Positions 1 to 8,221 of a stretch of DNA of 47,134 nucleotides are shown here, one piece after another. Where the stretch lies: the NCBI GenBank assembly GCA_011390155.1, contig JAABSW010000020.1, forward strand, positions 1-47,134, in the 5' to 3' direction. The notes below the pieces were generated by a model, which was not told where the DNA came from, made no database searches, and worked only from the letters and a program-made list of their open reading frames with translations. Position 1 is the stretch's first letter; every line of letters starts with the position of its first letter. The position numbers were made by a program, and so were the translations under genes. The stretch is from Clostridiaceae bacterium. Its GTDB lineage: Bacteria > Bacillota > Clostridia > Peptostreptococcales > Tindalliaceae.

Positions 1-754
1 TGGCAATGTCTGTGCGGTGATCACGCTGCGCTTCAGGAATTAGTTCCTCAACCACAACATAAATCATGGCGCCGGCGGCAAAGGCCAGGGCATAAGGCAG
101 CACCGGTCGTGCATAAATCACGGCTGCCGCCCCAATAACTCCGGAAATAGGCTCCACAACCCCGGATGCCTGTCCATAAACAAAAGCTTTGGTGCGGGTG
201 AAGCCTTCCCGTCGCAAAGGGATGGAAACTGCAGCCCCTTCGGGAAAATTCTGCAGACCAATGCCCAGGGCCAGTGCAACTGCCCCTGCCAGACTGGCTG
301 AAGGAAGGCCATAGGCAACAGCTCCAAAAGCGACGCCAACCGCTAATCCTTCGGGAATATTGTGAAGTGTGATGGCCAATACCAAAAGAACACTGCGCTG
401 CCAACTGGTTTTAATGCCTTCGGCTTCAGACTGTTCAAACCCAAGGTGTAAATGAGGAAGCAGGTTGTCCACCAACAATAAAAAAGCACCCCCAGCAAGA
501 AAACCGATGGCCACCGGCCTCCAAGAGGATAACCCCATTTCTTCTGCCATTTCAATGGCAGGGGCCAGCAGTGACCAGAAACTGGCAGCAATCATGACCC
601 CTGCTGCAAAACCCAGCATACCGTCTAATACAATTTGATTGATTTTTTTAAAGAAAAAAACAAGGGATGCCCCCAGGGCTGTTACTCCCCAGGTGAACAA
701 CGTCCCTATCAAAGCTTGCTGCACTGGTTCAAACTGACCAATCCATTCCATCAT
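1..754 (-). CDS. ZIP-family metal transporter, 3' end outside the window
   Basis: An open frame on the minus strand runs off the left edge with no stop (about 251 codons seen, against about 270 for bacterial GufA/ZupT-type ZIPs). ZIP proteins move divalent metals such as zinc, iron or manganese across the cytoplasmic membrane. The two metal-binding helix motifs of the family are visible as [10 protein letters not shown] and QNFPEGAA, and a later helix carries VVEELIPE. The protein is hydrophobic throughout, with a short acidic loop (EQSEAEG) between helices 3 and 4. The start is ATG ATG at 754/751, preceded by AAGGGG about 10 bases upstream. The family is sure; the substrate is not. Confidence 0.9.
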   Translation of the reverse strand, partial: MMEWIGQFEPVQQALIGTLFTWGVTALGASLVFFFKKINQIVLDGMLGFAAGVMIAASFWSLLAPAIEMAEEMGLSSWRPVAIGFLAGGAFLLLVDNLLPHLHLGFEQSEAEGIKTSWQRSVLLVLAITLHNIPEGLAVGVAFGAVAYGLPSASLAGAVALALGIGLQNFPEGAAVSIPLRREGFTRTKAFVYGQASGVVEPISGVIGAAAVIYARPVLPYALAFAAGAMIYVVVEELIPEAQRDHRTDIA

Positions 755-782
755 GATTTCGTAGCCCCTTCCATCATTCACC

Positions 783-804
783 CTGTCTTTTTCTTTAAAG
801 ACAG
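783..804 (-). other. Perfect hairpin in the ZIP gene leader
   Basis: An 8-bp perfect inverted repeat (CTGTCTTT / AAAGACAG, 6-base loop) lies about 30 bases upstream of the ZIP start codon. It could be a 5' UTR hairpin or a protein site. The sequence alone does not decide. Confidence 0.3.
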
Positions 805-913
805 CCACATTGTCTTACATTAAGGTATATTCCCTTACTTTTTCCCTCTCAATCATTATCTCAAACTACCTGCAATCATCCATACCCACTGTCAAGGAAT
901 GCATTTGTTTCAT

Positions 914-2089
914 TTATTTCAACAAATGTTCCCTGCCCCACTGAATGCCAATGGCCCCCAGGGGCGCTGTGACCACAATGGCCAGTACCGCCAGGGCCAA
1001 TATTTCTTCGCCATAAATGGCCCCTGCTGCCAGGGGCAGCGCACCTGTGGCGGCCTGTACTGTGGCTTTGGGAATATAGGCAATGACACAAAAGAGTTTT
1101 TCTTTTAGAGAATAATGTCTTCCACTGATGGAAAGCAACACCCCTATGCTTCGGGCTGTCAGCCCTGCTGTAATAAGCAGCAACCCCCACCATCCTGTTT
1201 CCAGGGCCAGGCTGAAGTTCACTGCTGCCCCCACCATGACAAACAGCAGGATTTCTGCCAGTACCCATACCTTTGATAATTTGTCTGCCAGGGCTTTTGC
1301 CACCTGGGGCTTTCGCTCCAAAATTAAAAACCCTGTAAACATAACCCCTAAAAGTGCTGCCACAGGCATGATTCCCTGCAGTGCTTCTTCCATGGCTGTC
1401 AACACAATGCCTGCTCCCACCAGCATCATGGCCTTTTTTGTGTGGCGAATGTCGTAACTATCAAATATTTTGAGTAACACAATAGCGGCAATGCCACCCA
1501 ACACCAGGCCTGTCACAATGGAGATGGGTACCGAGGCCGCCTGCCACAACAGGTTTACTGAAGCACCTCCAAAAATGCCAATAAATGCAGAGAGAAAAGT
1601 GATGGCAATGACATCATCCAGGGAAGCTCCCGCCAGGATCAGGGTGGGGATCCGCTGGTTGATCCCCTCTTTGTCTTCCATCAACGACAACATGGATGGC
1701 ACGATGACCGCCGGCGAAACAGCCGCCACGATAAAGCCCAGCATGCCAGCCTCCAGGAAGGGGTAATTTAGACAGGTCATGGCCAAAAAGGTGATCAGGG
1801 AGCCTTCCAGTACGCAGGGCAGCACACTGATTTTAATGGCCTCTGGACCTACTTTGTTCAGGTTATCCCGGCTGATGCCCAGGCCTGCCCTGAAAAGAAT
1901 GATGATGAGGGCCATTTTTCGCAAATCAGCGGAAATGGCCAGGGTGGTTTCATCAATCTGGTTTAGACCAAAGGGCCCTAAAATCATACCCAGCAGCAAA
2001 AGGCCCAACAATCCGGGAAGGTTGAATTTTACAAACATCTTGTGGAACAACAACCCTAATAAGGTGATGATTGCCATGCTCAGCGCCAT
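914..2089 (-). CDS. Cation:proton antiporter (PF00999 type) under a fluoride riboswitch
   Basis: 391-aa polytopic membrane protein of the sodium/hydrogen exchanger superfamily. It has about 12 hydrophobic segments, an N-terminal GLLLLGMILGPFG typical of the family, and an Asp-Asp pair in LAGASLDDVIAI, matching the paired acidic residues of the ion site in electrogenic members. The start chosen is ATG at 2089, with AGGAG seven bases upstream. The frame stays open to 2182, but that part overlaps the riboswitch expression platform. The leader carries a convincing fluoride aptamer (2190-2240). Antiporters of this superfamily are among the gene classes known behind such riboswitches, so a role in fluoride tolerance or the accompanying ion balance is inferred. 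The ions carried cannot be read from sequence. Confidence 0.88.
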   Translation of the reverse strand: MALSMAIITLLGLLFHKMFVKFNLPGLLGLLLLGMILGPFGLNQIDETTLAISADLRKMALIIILFRAGLGISRDNLNKVGPEAIKISVLPCVLEGSLITFLAMTCLNYPFLEAGMLGFIVAAVSPAVIVPSMLSLMEDKEGINQRIPTLILAGASLDDVIAITFLSAFIGIFGGASVNLLWQAASVPISIVTGLVLGGIAAIVLLKIFDSYDIRHTKKAMMLVGAGIVLTAMEEALQGIMPVAALLGVMFTGFLILERKPQVAKALADKLSKVWVLAEILLFVMVGAAVNFSLALETGWWGLLLITAGLTARSIGVLLSISGRHYSLKEKLFCVIAYIPKATVQAATGALPLAAGAIYGEEILALAVLAIVVTAPLGAIGIQWGREHLLK

Positions 2090-2157
2090 GTGTATTCTCC
2101 TGTCTTTCATCGTATCATTTGAAATACGGGATATAAATGCAAAAACAAAAATCCTGC

Positions 2158-2182
2158 AAAAACCCATGGGTTTTTCACCCAT
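2158..2182 (-). terminator. Candidate expression platform of the fluoride riboswitch
   Basis: Read on the minus strand, ATGGGT-GAAAA-ACCCAT forms a 6-bp hairpin followed by GGG and five U. The overlapping segment 2158-2175 is a perfect palindrome (A5 CCC ATGGG T5). Both sit between the aptamer and the antiporter start, where a regulated terminator would be. The exact competing structures are not resolved here. Confidence 0.5.
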
Positions 2183-2189
2183 CGGCTCT

Positions 2190-2240
2190 CACAGGAGTCA
2201 TCATCTGCAATAGCAGCAGTAAGGCGAACCCCATCGCCTA
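2190..2240 (-). promoter_or_regulatory. Fluoride riboswitch (crcB motif) aptamer
   Basis: On the minus strand the leader starts with GGCGATGG, GGTTCGCC, continues through a CTGC/GCAG hairpin and ends with ATGATGACTCCT. This is the order and near-exact sequence of crcB-motif RNAs: GGCGAUGG.GUUCGCC, a small hairpin, then GAUG.CUCC. The pseudoknot pairing GGGGT with ACTCC is possible with one G-U pair. It lies about 100 bases upstream of the antiporter ATG in the same orientation. Fluoride binding normally turns such genes on. Confidence 0.85.
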
Positions 2241-2358
2241 TAAACATAATTCATTGTGACGAATGTATCACACTTTTCTTATTTCGGCAATAGAATTTTA
2301 ATTTGCTGCACCGCTCATCGGCCTTTCTTATACGCGTTGTTTGTTCTGGGGCTTGTTA

Positions 2359-3219
2359 CTAATCCTTGACTTGTGTTTTCTGACTGATCAATCCATCAAT
2401 CAGTTGCTGGACTTTCTCCATATGATCCTCCTGATAATGTAATGTCAGTGGTTTCTGACCTTCTAACTGAATGGTCAGTTCACCCCACCCGTCATTGGAC
2501 GGGGCCAGCTCAATGGTATTGATTTTCATCAATGGAATATGCGTCCAGATACCGCTGTATTTTTGTGTGGCAGATTTTTTTCGTTGCGCCGTTTCCTTGA
2601 TCATCAACAGTTCTTCTTCCGTTAACACCAGTAAATGGGGTTCAGTTTCCCTGTCTGTTGTTCTTTTCCAGAAAGAAAGTTTTACTTCTGGCTGGTATGC
2701 ACATGCCAACACACGTTGTCCGGGGAGTAACCGCATTTTTCCATAATTGTAAAATTTGAGGTTCAGTTCCTTCAGGTCGTCCAATTCCTGGTCTTTTACC
2801 GGTTGATCCGTTGACAGTAACCCCAGGGTATGGCGGCGAACCTCATCCAACACCGGTTCAAACAGTTCATCCAGTACCGTGTTAAAGTCAATGATTTCGC
2901 AATGAAACCGACCATTTGTTTTGCCGCAGATTTTCAGCCATGAATCCAGCAGGGTTGAACCCATTTGAACCAACTGAATTTCTTCCATGTTAAAGATATT
3001 GGCATGCACCTCATCATCTTTCTGTTTCAGCACAACTACTTTCTTATCCATCAACATTAATACGGCATCATTGTACTTACGGCTGGGGGCATACACCACA
3101 TAAGCACTGGAAAAATCGCCCTGGATTAACTCTGCAACCAGTTGCTGAAAATGCTCAGGTAGTTGGGTTAATGTTGACACTTTTTCTGCCCAAAATTTGG
3201 TTGTTTGTGTGGTTGACAT
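2359..3219 (-). CDS. Uncharacterised 286-aa soluble protein
   Basis: I do not recognise a family. The protein has no signal peptide or membrane segment and looks cytoplasmic. It mixes beta strands with polar helices. Two stretches resemble small beta-barrel or PH-like folds: the N-terminal part (AVLMLMDKKVVVLKQ, then an ElQLVQMG strand) and the C-terminal part (TIELAPSNDGWGELTIQLEG, ending in a helix with KVQQLIDGL). A central segment LLPGQRVLACAYQPE precedes another strand-rich block with HLLVLTEEELLMI. The start is ATG at 3219, ten bases after AAGGAG. An in-frame GTG at 3228 is too close to that site. It is a single gene between the antiporter and MFS genes, all on the minus strand. Confidence 0.8.
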   Translation of the reverse strand: MSTTQTTKFWAEKVSTLTQLPEHFQQLVAELIQGDFSSAYVVYAPSRKYNDAVLMLMDKKVVVLKQKDDEVHANIFNMEEIQLVQMGSTLLDSWLKICGKTNGRFHCEIIDFNTVLDELFEPVLDEVRRHTLGLLSTDQPVKDQELDDLKELNLKFYNYGKMRLLPGQRVLACAYQPEVKLSFWKRTTDRETEPHLLVLTEEELLMIKETAQRKKSATQKYSGIWTHIPLMKINTIELAPSNDGWGELTIQLEGQKPLTLHYQEDHMEKVQQLIDGLISQKTQVKD

Positions 3220-3351
3220 CAAAATCACGCTCCTTCGTTCATTGCTCTTATTGTTATCTTACCCTTCTGACAGTAAACTAGACATAAACATGCCAGTGAT
3301 TCTTCTGAATTCACCGGCTTTTCATTGTCTATTGTCTTGTGTTGATTTATC

Positions 3352-4719
3352 TCAATCTTCACTTTTCACCGGTGATGGTGAAGTGATGGCCGCAAGAAAT
3401 GCCAGGGCGGGAAACAACAACATGACTGTTAAAATGAACTGGTAGCTGCCAAAAGTGTCAAAGGCAAACCCGAAGGGCAAGGGCCCCAGGGCTGATCCGA
3501 TGACCATGGAGGTCATTCCCATACCCCTGATGCTGCCCAGGTAACGTCGTCCAAAGTTGTTGGGCCACCATACTCCTGTACTGACGGAATCCACACCGGT
3601 GAATAACCCATGTATCACGGCATACACTATAAGCAAGAGCCGGGAAGGGCTGTAGAGCACCATGATCATGGCAGCGGCCAGAAATAAGAAGTTAAAGGCT
3701 TTGATGCGGTGAACGGGAAAGTGGTCGCAAAGCCACCCCGCCAGAAAAGTGACGGGAAGCTGTACGGCAGCAGTGATACTGAGGATCAGGGCGGCGAAGG
3801 TGGAATCAAACCCTTTTTCACCGATAATGGACACAATGTGAAAGGTGATGCCGGTATTGATCATGGAAGGCACCATCATGCAAAAGATCATCATCCAAAA
3901 AACCCTTGATTTCATGGCCTCGGCAGGGGTCCAGTCTTCCTCCAGGGGAAGAGATTTCTCTGGTTCAGCGGGTATCTCTGTGACCAATGTTTCTGTAGCA
4001 TTTGCTGTTTCAGCCGCCTTGTTCTTCAGTGCGGAAGATATTGAGTGTTTCTCCTTTTCCTCAGTACTCGCTTCATAGCCCATACGTCCGTCCGGTGCCA
4101 TCCCAATGTCTTCCGGTCGGTTTCGAATACAAAGCCATCCGATAGGCGCCATTAGTGCCGTCAATAAGAAAGCCCAGAAGCGCCAGGCGAAACCGGGGCC
4201 ATAGGAAAGAATCAAACGATTACTGATGAGAGGGATAAAAGTGGACCCTGCAACGCCTCCCAGTGCCACCAGGCTCAGGGCAATGCCCCGCTTCTTAATA
4301 AACCATTGAGGTACCAGGGTGTTAGCTGCAAGCGTCATTGAACCCTGGCCCAAGAGCCTGATCATGAAAAAACCTATTATCAGCATCCAGGGGGCAGACA
4401 TAAAGCTCATCCACAGGCAGGCCGCTGCCAGCAGAGAGGCAATCACCGGCGTCATCACCCGATGGCCCTTTTTATCAATCCATCTTCCTGAAATCGGCAT
4501 CATAAACCCTGCTGCCAGGGTGGCCATGGAGTAGAATCCGGAAACTGCCGAACGGCTCCATCCCTCGGACTCGATATAGGAGTTGATGAAAATGGACACA
4601 TTAAAGGTTTGCCCCGGGCCTGAAAAAAACAGGATCAGAGCACTGATGCCCACCACCATCCAGCTGTAACCCGGGAAAGCCAGCCGGCTTTGTTTGTGTT
4701 TTGTCTGTTGATTGTTCAT
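3352..4719 (-). CDS. Major facilitator superfamily transporter
   Basis: 455-aa membrane protein with two blocks of about six helices joined by a long hydrophilic loop (about residues 195-260, rich in Glu, Lys and Ala). This is the MFS layout. The cytoplasmic loop after helix 2 reads GRWIDKKGHR, matching the family G-x-x-x-D-x-x-G-x-R/K motif. The equivalent loop in the second half is GWLCDHFPVHRIK. The overall pattern resembles bacterial monocarboxylate/oxalate-formate-type MFS proteins, but the substrate is unknown. The start ATG at 4719 follows AGAGGCG. The purine-rich leader (4720-4800 as transcribed) holds no recognisable regulatory element. Confidence 0.85.
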   Translation of the reverse strand: MNNQQTKHKQSRLAFPGYSWMVVGISALILFFSGPGQTFNVSIFINSYIESEGWSRSAVSGFYSMATLAAGFMMPISGRWIDKKGHRVMTPVIASLLAAACLWMSFMSAPWMLIIGFFMIRLLGQGSMTLAANTLVPQWFIKKRGIALSLVALGGVAGSTFIPLISNRLILSYGPGFAWRFWAFLLTALMAPIGWLCIRNRPEDIGMAPDGRMGYEASTEEKEKHSISSALKNKAAETANATETLVTEIPAEPEKSLPLEEDWTPAEAMKSRVFWMMIFCMMVPSMINTGITFHIVSIIGEKGFDSTFAALILSITAAVQLPVTFLAGWLCDHFPVHRIKAFNFLFLAAAMIMVLYSPSRLLLIVYAVIHGLFTGVDSVSTGVWWPNNFGRRYLGSIRGMGMTSMVIGSALGPLPFGFAFDTFGSYQFILTVMLLFPALAFLAAITSPSPVKSED

Positions 4720-4826
4720 GCTATCGCCTCTATCTTTTATCTCTTTTTATCTTCGTTTCCATTGCCTCTATTTTTCATTTCCATATTTTCTTTTCAAAAT
4801 CACTTGTTTAGCTGTTATCTCATTGG

Positions 4827-5510
4827 CTAATCCATACTGTGGTCGTCTCCGGCTGTGTAATCACGCAGTGCAAAAGTAGTGTAACGTTCATGGTTGCTGT
4901 GAATTACCCTTAGCCCCACCTGACCGGCGATGTATTCCATGGTTTTAGGGGTGTAAAAGGATATGTGGCTCTTGTCCCTAATGTAATGCCAGTTTAAGAA
5001 ATGAGCGGCATCCCGGTGATGAAACAAGGTCATCACTGCTAAAATGCCATCCGGTTCCAGTAAGTTTCTTAACACTTTGAAGGTTGGCATGGGGTTCCGC
5101 AGGTGTTCCACCACTTCCGTTGAGGTTACCAGGTCATACTTTTTCCCAATATGAGGTTTTTCCGGAGCATAGAACAAGTCATGAATGTCCATTTCATAAT
5201 TATGGTCACGTTCCAGAATTTGGGCCAAAACCGGTGAAGGACCGCTTCCGAAATCAAAACCCTTCTTTTTCTCATTGGTATGGGGAAACACAGCGTCGTT
5301 CAAAAACCGGTAGAAAAAGGCCACATACCGGGGGTCGTCAATGGAGTTGTTGTGGTTGTTGTAGATTTTCAGCTCTTCTTCAGGTGTCACAATAAACTGT
5401 TCATCCTTAGAAATAAAATCGCATTCCTGGCACCAGTAGTAATCCACCATCATTTTAGGGTGGTGGATCTTTATGGTTTTGCCATCACACAAAACACACT
5501 TCTTCTCCAT
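4827..5510 (-). CDS. Class I SAM-dependent methyltransferase with N-terminal zinc ribbon
   Basis: 227-aa soluble protein. Four cysteines (C5, C8, C27, C30 in the pattern CxxC...CxxC) form a probable zinc ribbon. They are followed by a Rossmann methyltransferase: motif I GFDFGSGPS near residues 85-92, an acidic strand end at MDIHDLF, and DLVTSTEVVEHL (motif IV region with the EVVEH signature of UbiE/COQ5-like enzymes). The methyl acceptor is unknown. I place the start at ATG 5510, with GATGAGGTG just upstream. An in-frame GTG lies at 5516. The gene follows helD on the same strand with 45 bases between them, so cotranscription is likely. Confidence 0.85.
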   Translation of the reverse strand: MEKKCVLCDGKTIKIHHPKMMVDYYWCQECDFISKDEQFIVTPEEELKIYNNHNNSIDDPRYVAFFYRFLNDAVFPHTNEKKKGFDFGSGPSPVLAQILERDHNYEMDIHDLFYAPEKPHIGKKYDLVTSTEVVEHLRNPMPTFKVLRNLLEPDGILAVMTLFHHRDAAHFLNWHYIRDKSHISFYTPKTMEYIAGQVGLRVIHSNHERYTTFALRDYTAGDDHSMD

Positions 5511-5555
5511 AAGCACCTCATCTCCAACGAATACATCACATTATAAACAGGATTC

Positions 5556-7835
5556 TTAACCCTTGTAGGGCATGGTACCTTCCACGGATATTACTGCCAA
5601 CCGGTGCAGGGCCCTTGTCATGGCCACGTATAATAGTTTCGCATCCAGTTCGTCAATGGCAAACCCATCTTTTGCGGCGGCCACGATGACAGCGTCAAAC
5701 TCCAGCCCTTTTGCCAGATGAGAGGGCACCACCACAATCTGGTGATCAAAGTGTATGGTTTTTTCGTCAATCAGGGCAACATCCCACTGGGTGTGTTTCG
5801 TCAACTTTTTGTGCAGCTGCTGTGCTTCTTCCTGGGTTTTACTGATCACTGCCACAGTGGTATAATCTTCATCTTTCAGAGAGCCTATTTGTTTGTCAAT
5901 GGCTTCAATCAACTGTTTTTCATTTTCAACTGTCTTCATCACCGGCTTTTGCCCGTGGCGTACCACAGGTTTTGCCATAATCAAGTGGTCAAGGGGCGAC
6001 TGCTCCAGTATGGCGTTGGCCAGGTTCATGATTTCGATGGTGGTTCGGTAACTTTGCTCCAGGGTCAGGTAATTGGCTTCAGTACTAAACACCTGATGCT
6101 GCAGGTATTCCCAGTTTTCGATGGAACGGTACATGTGAATGCCCTGGGACAGATCACCCAAAATGGTGAATCGGTCGGTGTTCAGAATTTCCCTCAACAC
6201 TGTAAACTGAAAATCACTGAAATCCTGGGCTTCGTCAATGACCGCATACTTGATGTCCAGGTCTTCATCTACCCCAAAGAGCTGGTGTTTCAGGTAAACA
6301 AGGGCAGCCAGGTCTTCCACTTCCACCTTGTTGATGGAGAACAGCTTTCGCCCTTCTTCCACCAAATAACGGGCAATGTCTGCCTCTTCTGGAGCAGCAC
6401 CGTAGCCCATAATGTCAGGATTGGTGAGCATTGTTTTGTAAAAACCCAATAAATTATCCTTAGGCACCTTATCAATGTAGTGTTTGGCGGCGTTTTTGAC
6501 GCCTTTTTTGATGGCAGCCAGCTTGTCGTCCCGCTGGTTCATCAATCTTACCAGTTTATCCGTACGGGCATCGGAAGGTTCTTCCCTGCCACGAATCCGG
6601 TCAAGTTTCTGGTCGTAGTCTCTTTCCACTTTTTCCAATATTTTCTTTGAAGCGCTTTTAACGGCTTTGGCCAACACCTGTTTTAAACGGTCGATGCGTT
6701 TGTACACCGGCAGGTAGGCATAATCTACGTGCACCAGGTTACATATTTCATCACTGGGCAGCAGCACTTCACCTTCAATGGCAAAATCTTCCTCCGGCAA
6801 CAAATCCATTTTTATTCTGTGAATGTAGTGATCCAAGATTCGCTTCATGGCCATGGAATTTTTATAGGCAGCGCCACGGCTGATCAGCTGTTTTTCTAAT
6901 GCCTGACCAGCGTGTTCATTCTTCTTCACCAAAAGTTTAAGTTTTTCATTAGTGTCTGTCAGCTTCAACTTTTTGCCAATCACTTCCAGCATTAAATCGA
7001 TATAAGTCGTCTGTTTAACCCGTTCGGCACCCAGTTCGGGCAGCACCCCGGAAATATAATCTAAAAAGAGGTTGTTGGGGGCAATGATCATGAAGTCTTC
7101 CGGCATAAAGGTGTCAGAGTAAGTGTAGATGAGATAAGCAATACGGTGCAAGGCAATGGTGGTTTTTCCACTGCCGGCCACTCCCTGCACAATGAGAGGT
7201 TTTTCAATGTCGGCACGTATGATGGTGTTTTGTTCTTCCTGTATGGTGGCCACAATGTCCTTCAGTTTTTCTCCGGCATGGTGCTCCAGGGAGGCTTGCA
7301 GAAAGGTATCTGAGGTTGATATGTCAACGTCCATGTAATCCACCAATGCGCCTTCTTCGATGGTGTACTGTCTTTTTTTATACAAATCAATTTCATATTC
7401 AATTCCGGTGGCTTCATAAGTGGTTTTACCCAGCCTACCGTCATAATACACACTGGCAATGGGGGCTCTCCAATCCACCACCATGGGAGTGTCCATGGTT
7501 TCGTCAAAGAGAGAGACTTTGCCAATGTAGAATTTTTCCACTTGCTCTTTGTCCTGCTGCTTCAGGTCCATGCGGGCAAAGTAGGGTTTTTGACGGGATT
7601 TCATCAGCAGTCCAAAATTCTTTTCCATTTCATCTAACATTTTAGAATTAAGCATGATGCTGGAGTAACTCAAACTGCTGTCCAAAAAATCCAGGTGGAT
7701 ATAGGCGTCCTTAATTTCTTCCCTGCACTTTTCGCTTTTTCCCAGCAATGTGACAATGGTTCTTTCCAGGTATTCCTTGGTATCTTCCAAACGCTGGTTT
7801 TCAGCGTTATATTCCGGATGCTTCACAATTGACAT
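5556..7835 (-). CDS. helD: HelD-like superfamily 1 helicase, RNA polymerase recycling factor
   Basis: 759 aa. HelD removes stalled RNA polymerase from DNA or RNA in Gram-positive bacteria using ATP. The N-terminal coiled coil (about residues 10-100) and the following MVVDWRAPIASVYY block are typical of HelD. Walker A GVAGSGKT lies at residues 218-225 and is followed by ALHRIAYLIY. Walker B is IDEAQDF. Motif III is LGDLSQGI, motif IV LEQSYRTT, and the C-terminal helicase motifs SHLAKGLEFDAVIV and YVAMTRALHRL are all present. The length fits the family. The start ATG at 7835 follows GGAGG. Two good promoters precede it (7895-7922 and 7934-7962). It is the first gene of a probable operon with the methyltransferase. 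Confidence 0.93.
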   Translation of the reverse strand: MSIVKHPEYNAENQRLEDTKEYLERTIVTLLGKSEKCREEIKDAYIHLDFLDSSLSYSSIMLNSKMLDEMEKNFGLLMKSRQKPYFARMDLKQQDKEQVEKFYIGKVSLFDETMDTPMVVDWRAPIASVYYDGRLGKTTYEATGIEYEIDLYKKRQYTIEEGALVDYMDVDISTSDTFLQASLEHHAGEKLKDIVATIQEEQNTIIRADIEKPLIVQGVAGSGKTTIALHRIAYLIYTYSDTFMPEDFMIIAPNNLFLDYISGVLPELGAERVKQTTYIDLMLEVIGKKLKLTDTNEKLKLLVKKNEHAGQALEKQLISRGAAYKNSMAMKRILDHYIHRIKMDLLPEEDFAIEGEVLLPSDEICNLVHVDYAYLPVYKRIDRLKQVLAKAVKSASKKILEKVERDYDQKLDRIRGREEPSDARTDKLVRLMNQRDDKLAAIKKGVKNAAKHYIDKVPKDNLLGFYKTMLTNPDIMGYGAAPEEADIARYLVEEGRKLFSINKVEVEDLAALVYLKHQLFGVDEDLDIKYAVIDEAQDFSDFQFTVLREILNTDRFTILGDLSQGIHMYRSIENWEYLQHQVFSTEANYLTLEQSYRTTIEIMNLANAILEQSPLDHLIMAKPVVRHGQKPVMKTVENEKQLIEAIDKQIGSLKDEDYTTVAVISKTQEEAQQLHKKLTKHTQWDVALIDEKTIHFDHQIVVVPSHLAKGLEFDAVIVAAAKDGFAIDELDAKLLYVAMTRALHRLAVISVEGTMPYKG

Positions 7836-7894
7836 AAATCCAATTCCTCCAGTGGTGGTTCAGGGCGAATGAGCATGGCTTCAAACCCTATCAT

Positions 7895-7922
7895 ATTATA
7901 ACAAGGGGCATTGTTTTGTCAA
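7895..7922 (-). promoter_or_regulatory. Proximal sigma-A promoter of helD
   Basis: On the minus strand: TTGACA, 16-bp spacer, TATAAT, with TG one base before the -10 (extended -10). Both hexamers match the consensus exactly. It lies about 60 bases upstream of the helD start. Confidence 0.8.
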
Positions 7923-7933
7923 ATCAACTATAG

Positions 7934-7962
7934 ATCATATGTTTTAAGCCAATATCTGTCAA
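7934..7962 (-). promoter_or_regulatory. Distal sigma-A-like promoter of helD
   Basis: On the minus strand: TTGACA, 17-bp spacer, TATGAT. It lies directly upstream of the proximal promoter and points the same way. Its -35 box is one of three phased TGTCA repeats. Confidence 0.6.
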
Positions 7963-7981
7963 TGTTTGTCATTTTTTGTCA
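7957..7981. repeat. Three TGTCA boxes at exact 10-bp spacing
   Basis: TGTCA occurs at 7957-7961, 7967-7971 and 7977-7981, each start 10 bases after the last and separated by T-rich spacers. The boxes therefore lie on one face of the helix. The first overlaps the -35 box of the distal helD promoter. Protein-binding direct repeats are possible. Chance in AT-rich DNA is the alternative. Confidence 0.5.
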
Positions 7982-7996
7982 TTTTTAATGTTTTAG

Positions 7997-8025
7997 TTGA
8001 TTTTACCATTGAAATAGGTTATTAT
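7997..8025 (+). promoter_or_regulatory. Promoter of the 8.03-kb structured RNA
   Basis: TTGATT, 17-bp spacer, TATTAT on the plus strand. This would place transcription start at about 8031-8033, directly before the structured segment. It diverges from the helD promoters. Confidence 0.55.
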
Positions 8026-8030
8026 TATAT

Positions 8031-8166
8031 GGCTGGCAATTCGAAAACCGCACAATGATATAATTAGTTGTGCTGACCCGTTTCGAGGCGTCGCTTTTGA
8101 CTTGAACACTTATAGAACGGTTCCGTCAACGTGAATCCTCCTGCTTTTTTGCCAGGGGTTTTTTTT
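8031..8166 (+). ncRNA. Unidentified structured leader RNA or small RNA
   Basis: Between a plausible promoter and a terminator lies about 135 bases with no credible open frame but with nested pairing. Helix 1 pairs TCGAAAAC (8041-8048) with GTTTCGA (8080-8086) and, inside it, GCACAA (8050-8055) with TTGTGC (8068-8073). Helix 2 pairs TTGAC and GAAC (8097-8107) with GTTC and GTCAA (8120-8129). A terminator hairpin with eight U ends it. The next gene starts 56 bases after the U-run with its own AGGAGG. It could be a riboswitch or attenuator for the 8222-9196 genes, or a free small RNA. It does not match a riboswitch class that I know. Confidence 0.5.
8138..8166 (+). terminator. Intrinsic terminator ending the structured RNA
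   Basis: The stem CTCCTG / CAGGGG (6 bp, one U-G pair, possible extra C-G closing pair) with a U-rich loop is followed by eight consecutive T. It lies upstream of, not after, a coding gene, so it is either an attenuator or the end of a small RNA. Confidence 0.6.
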
Positions 8167-8221
8167 ATGCAATTTCCCCATATTCAAATCCAATTCGCGC
8201 ATTTAAAACAAGGAGGGTTAT

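Noticed and set aside
2090-2182. N-terminal extension of the antiporter to 2182
   Set aside because: It would overlap the riboswitch expression platform; the ATG at 2089 has the ribosome site and matches the usual family start.
5718-6452. A 244-codon open frame on the plus strand inside helD
   Set aside because: The helD motifs cover this stretch on the minus strand; the antisense frame has no start site and no family resemblance.
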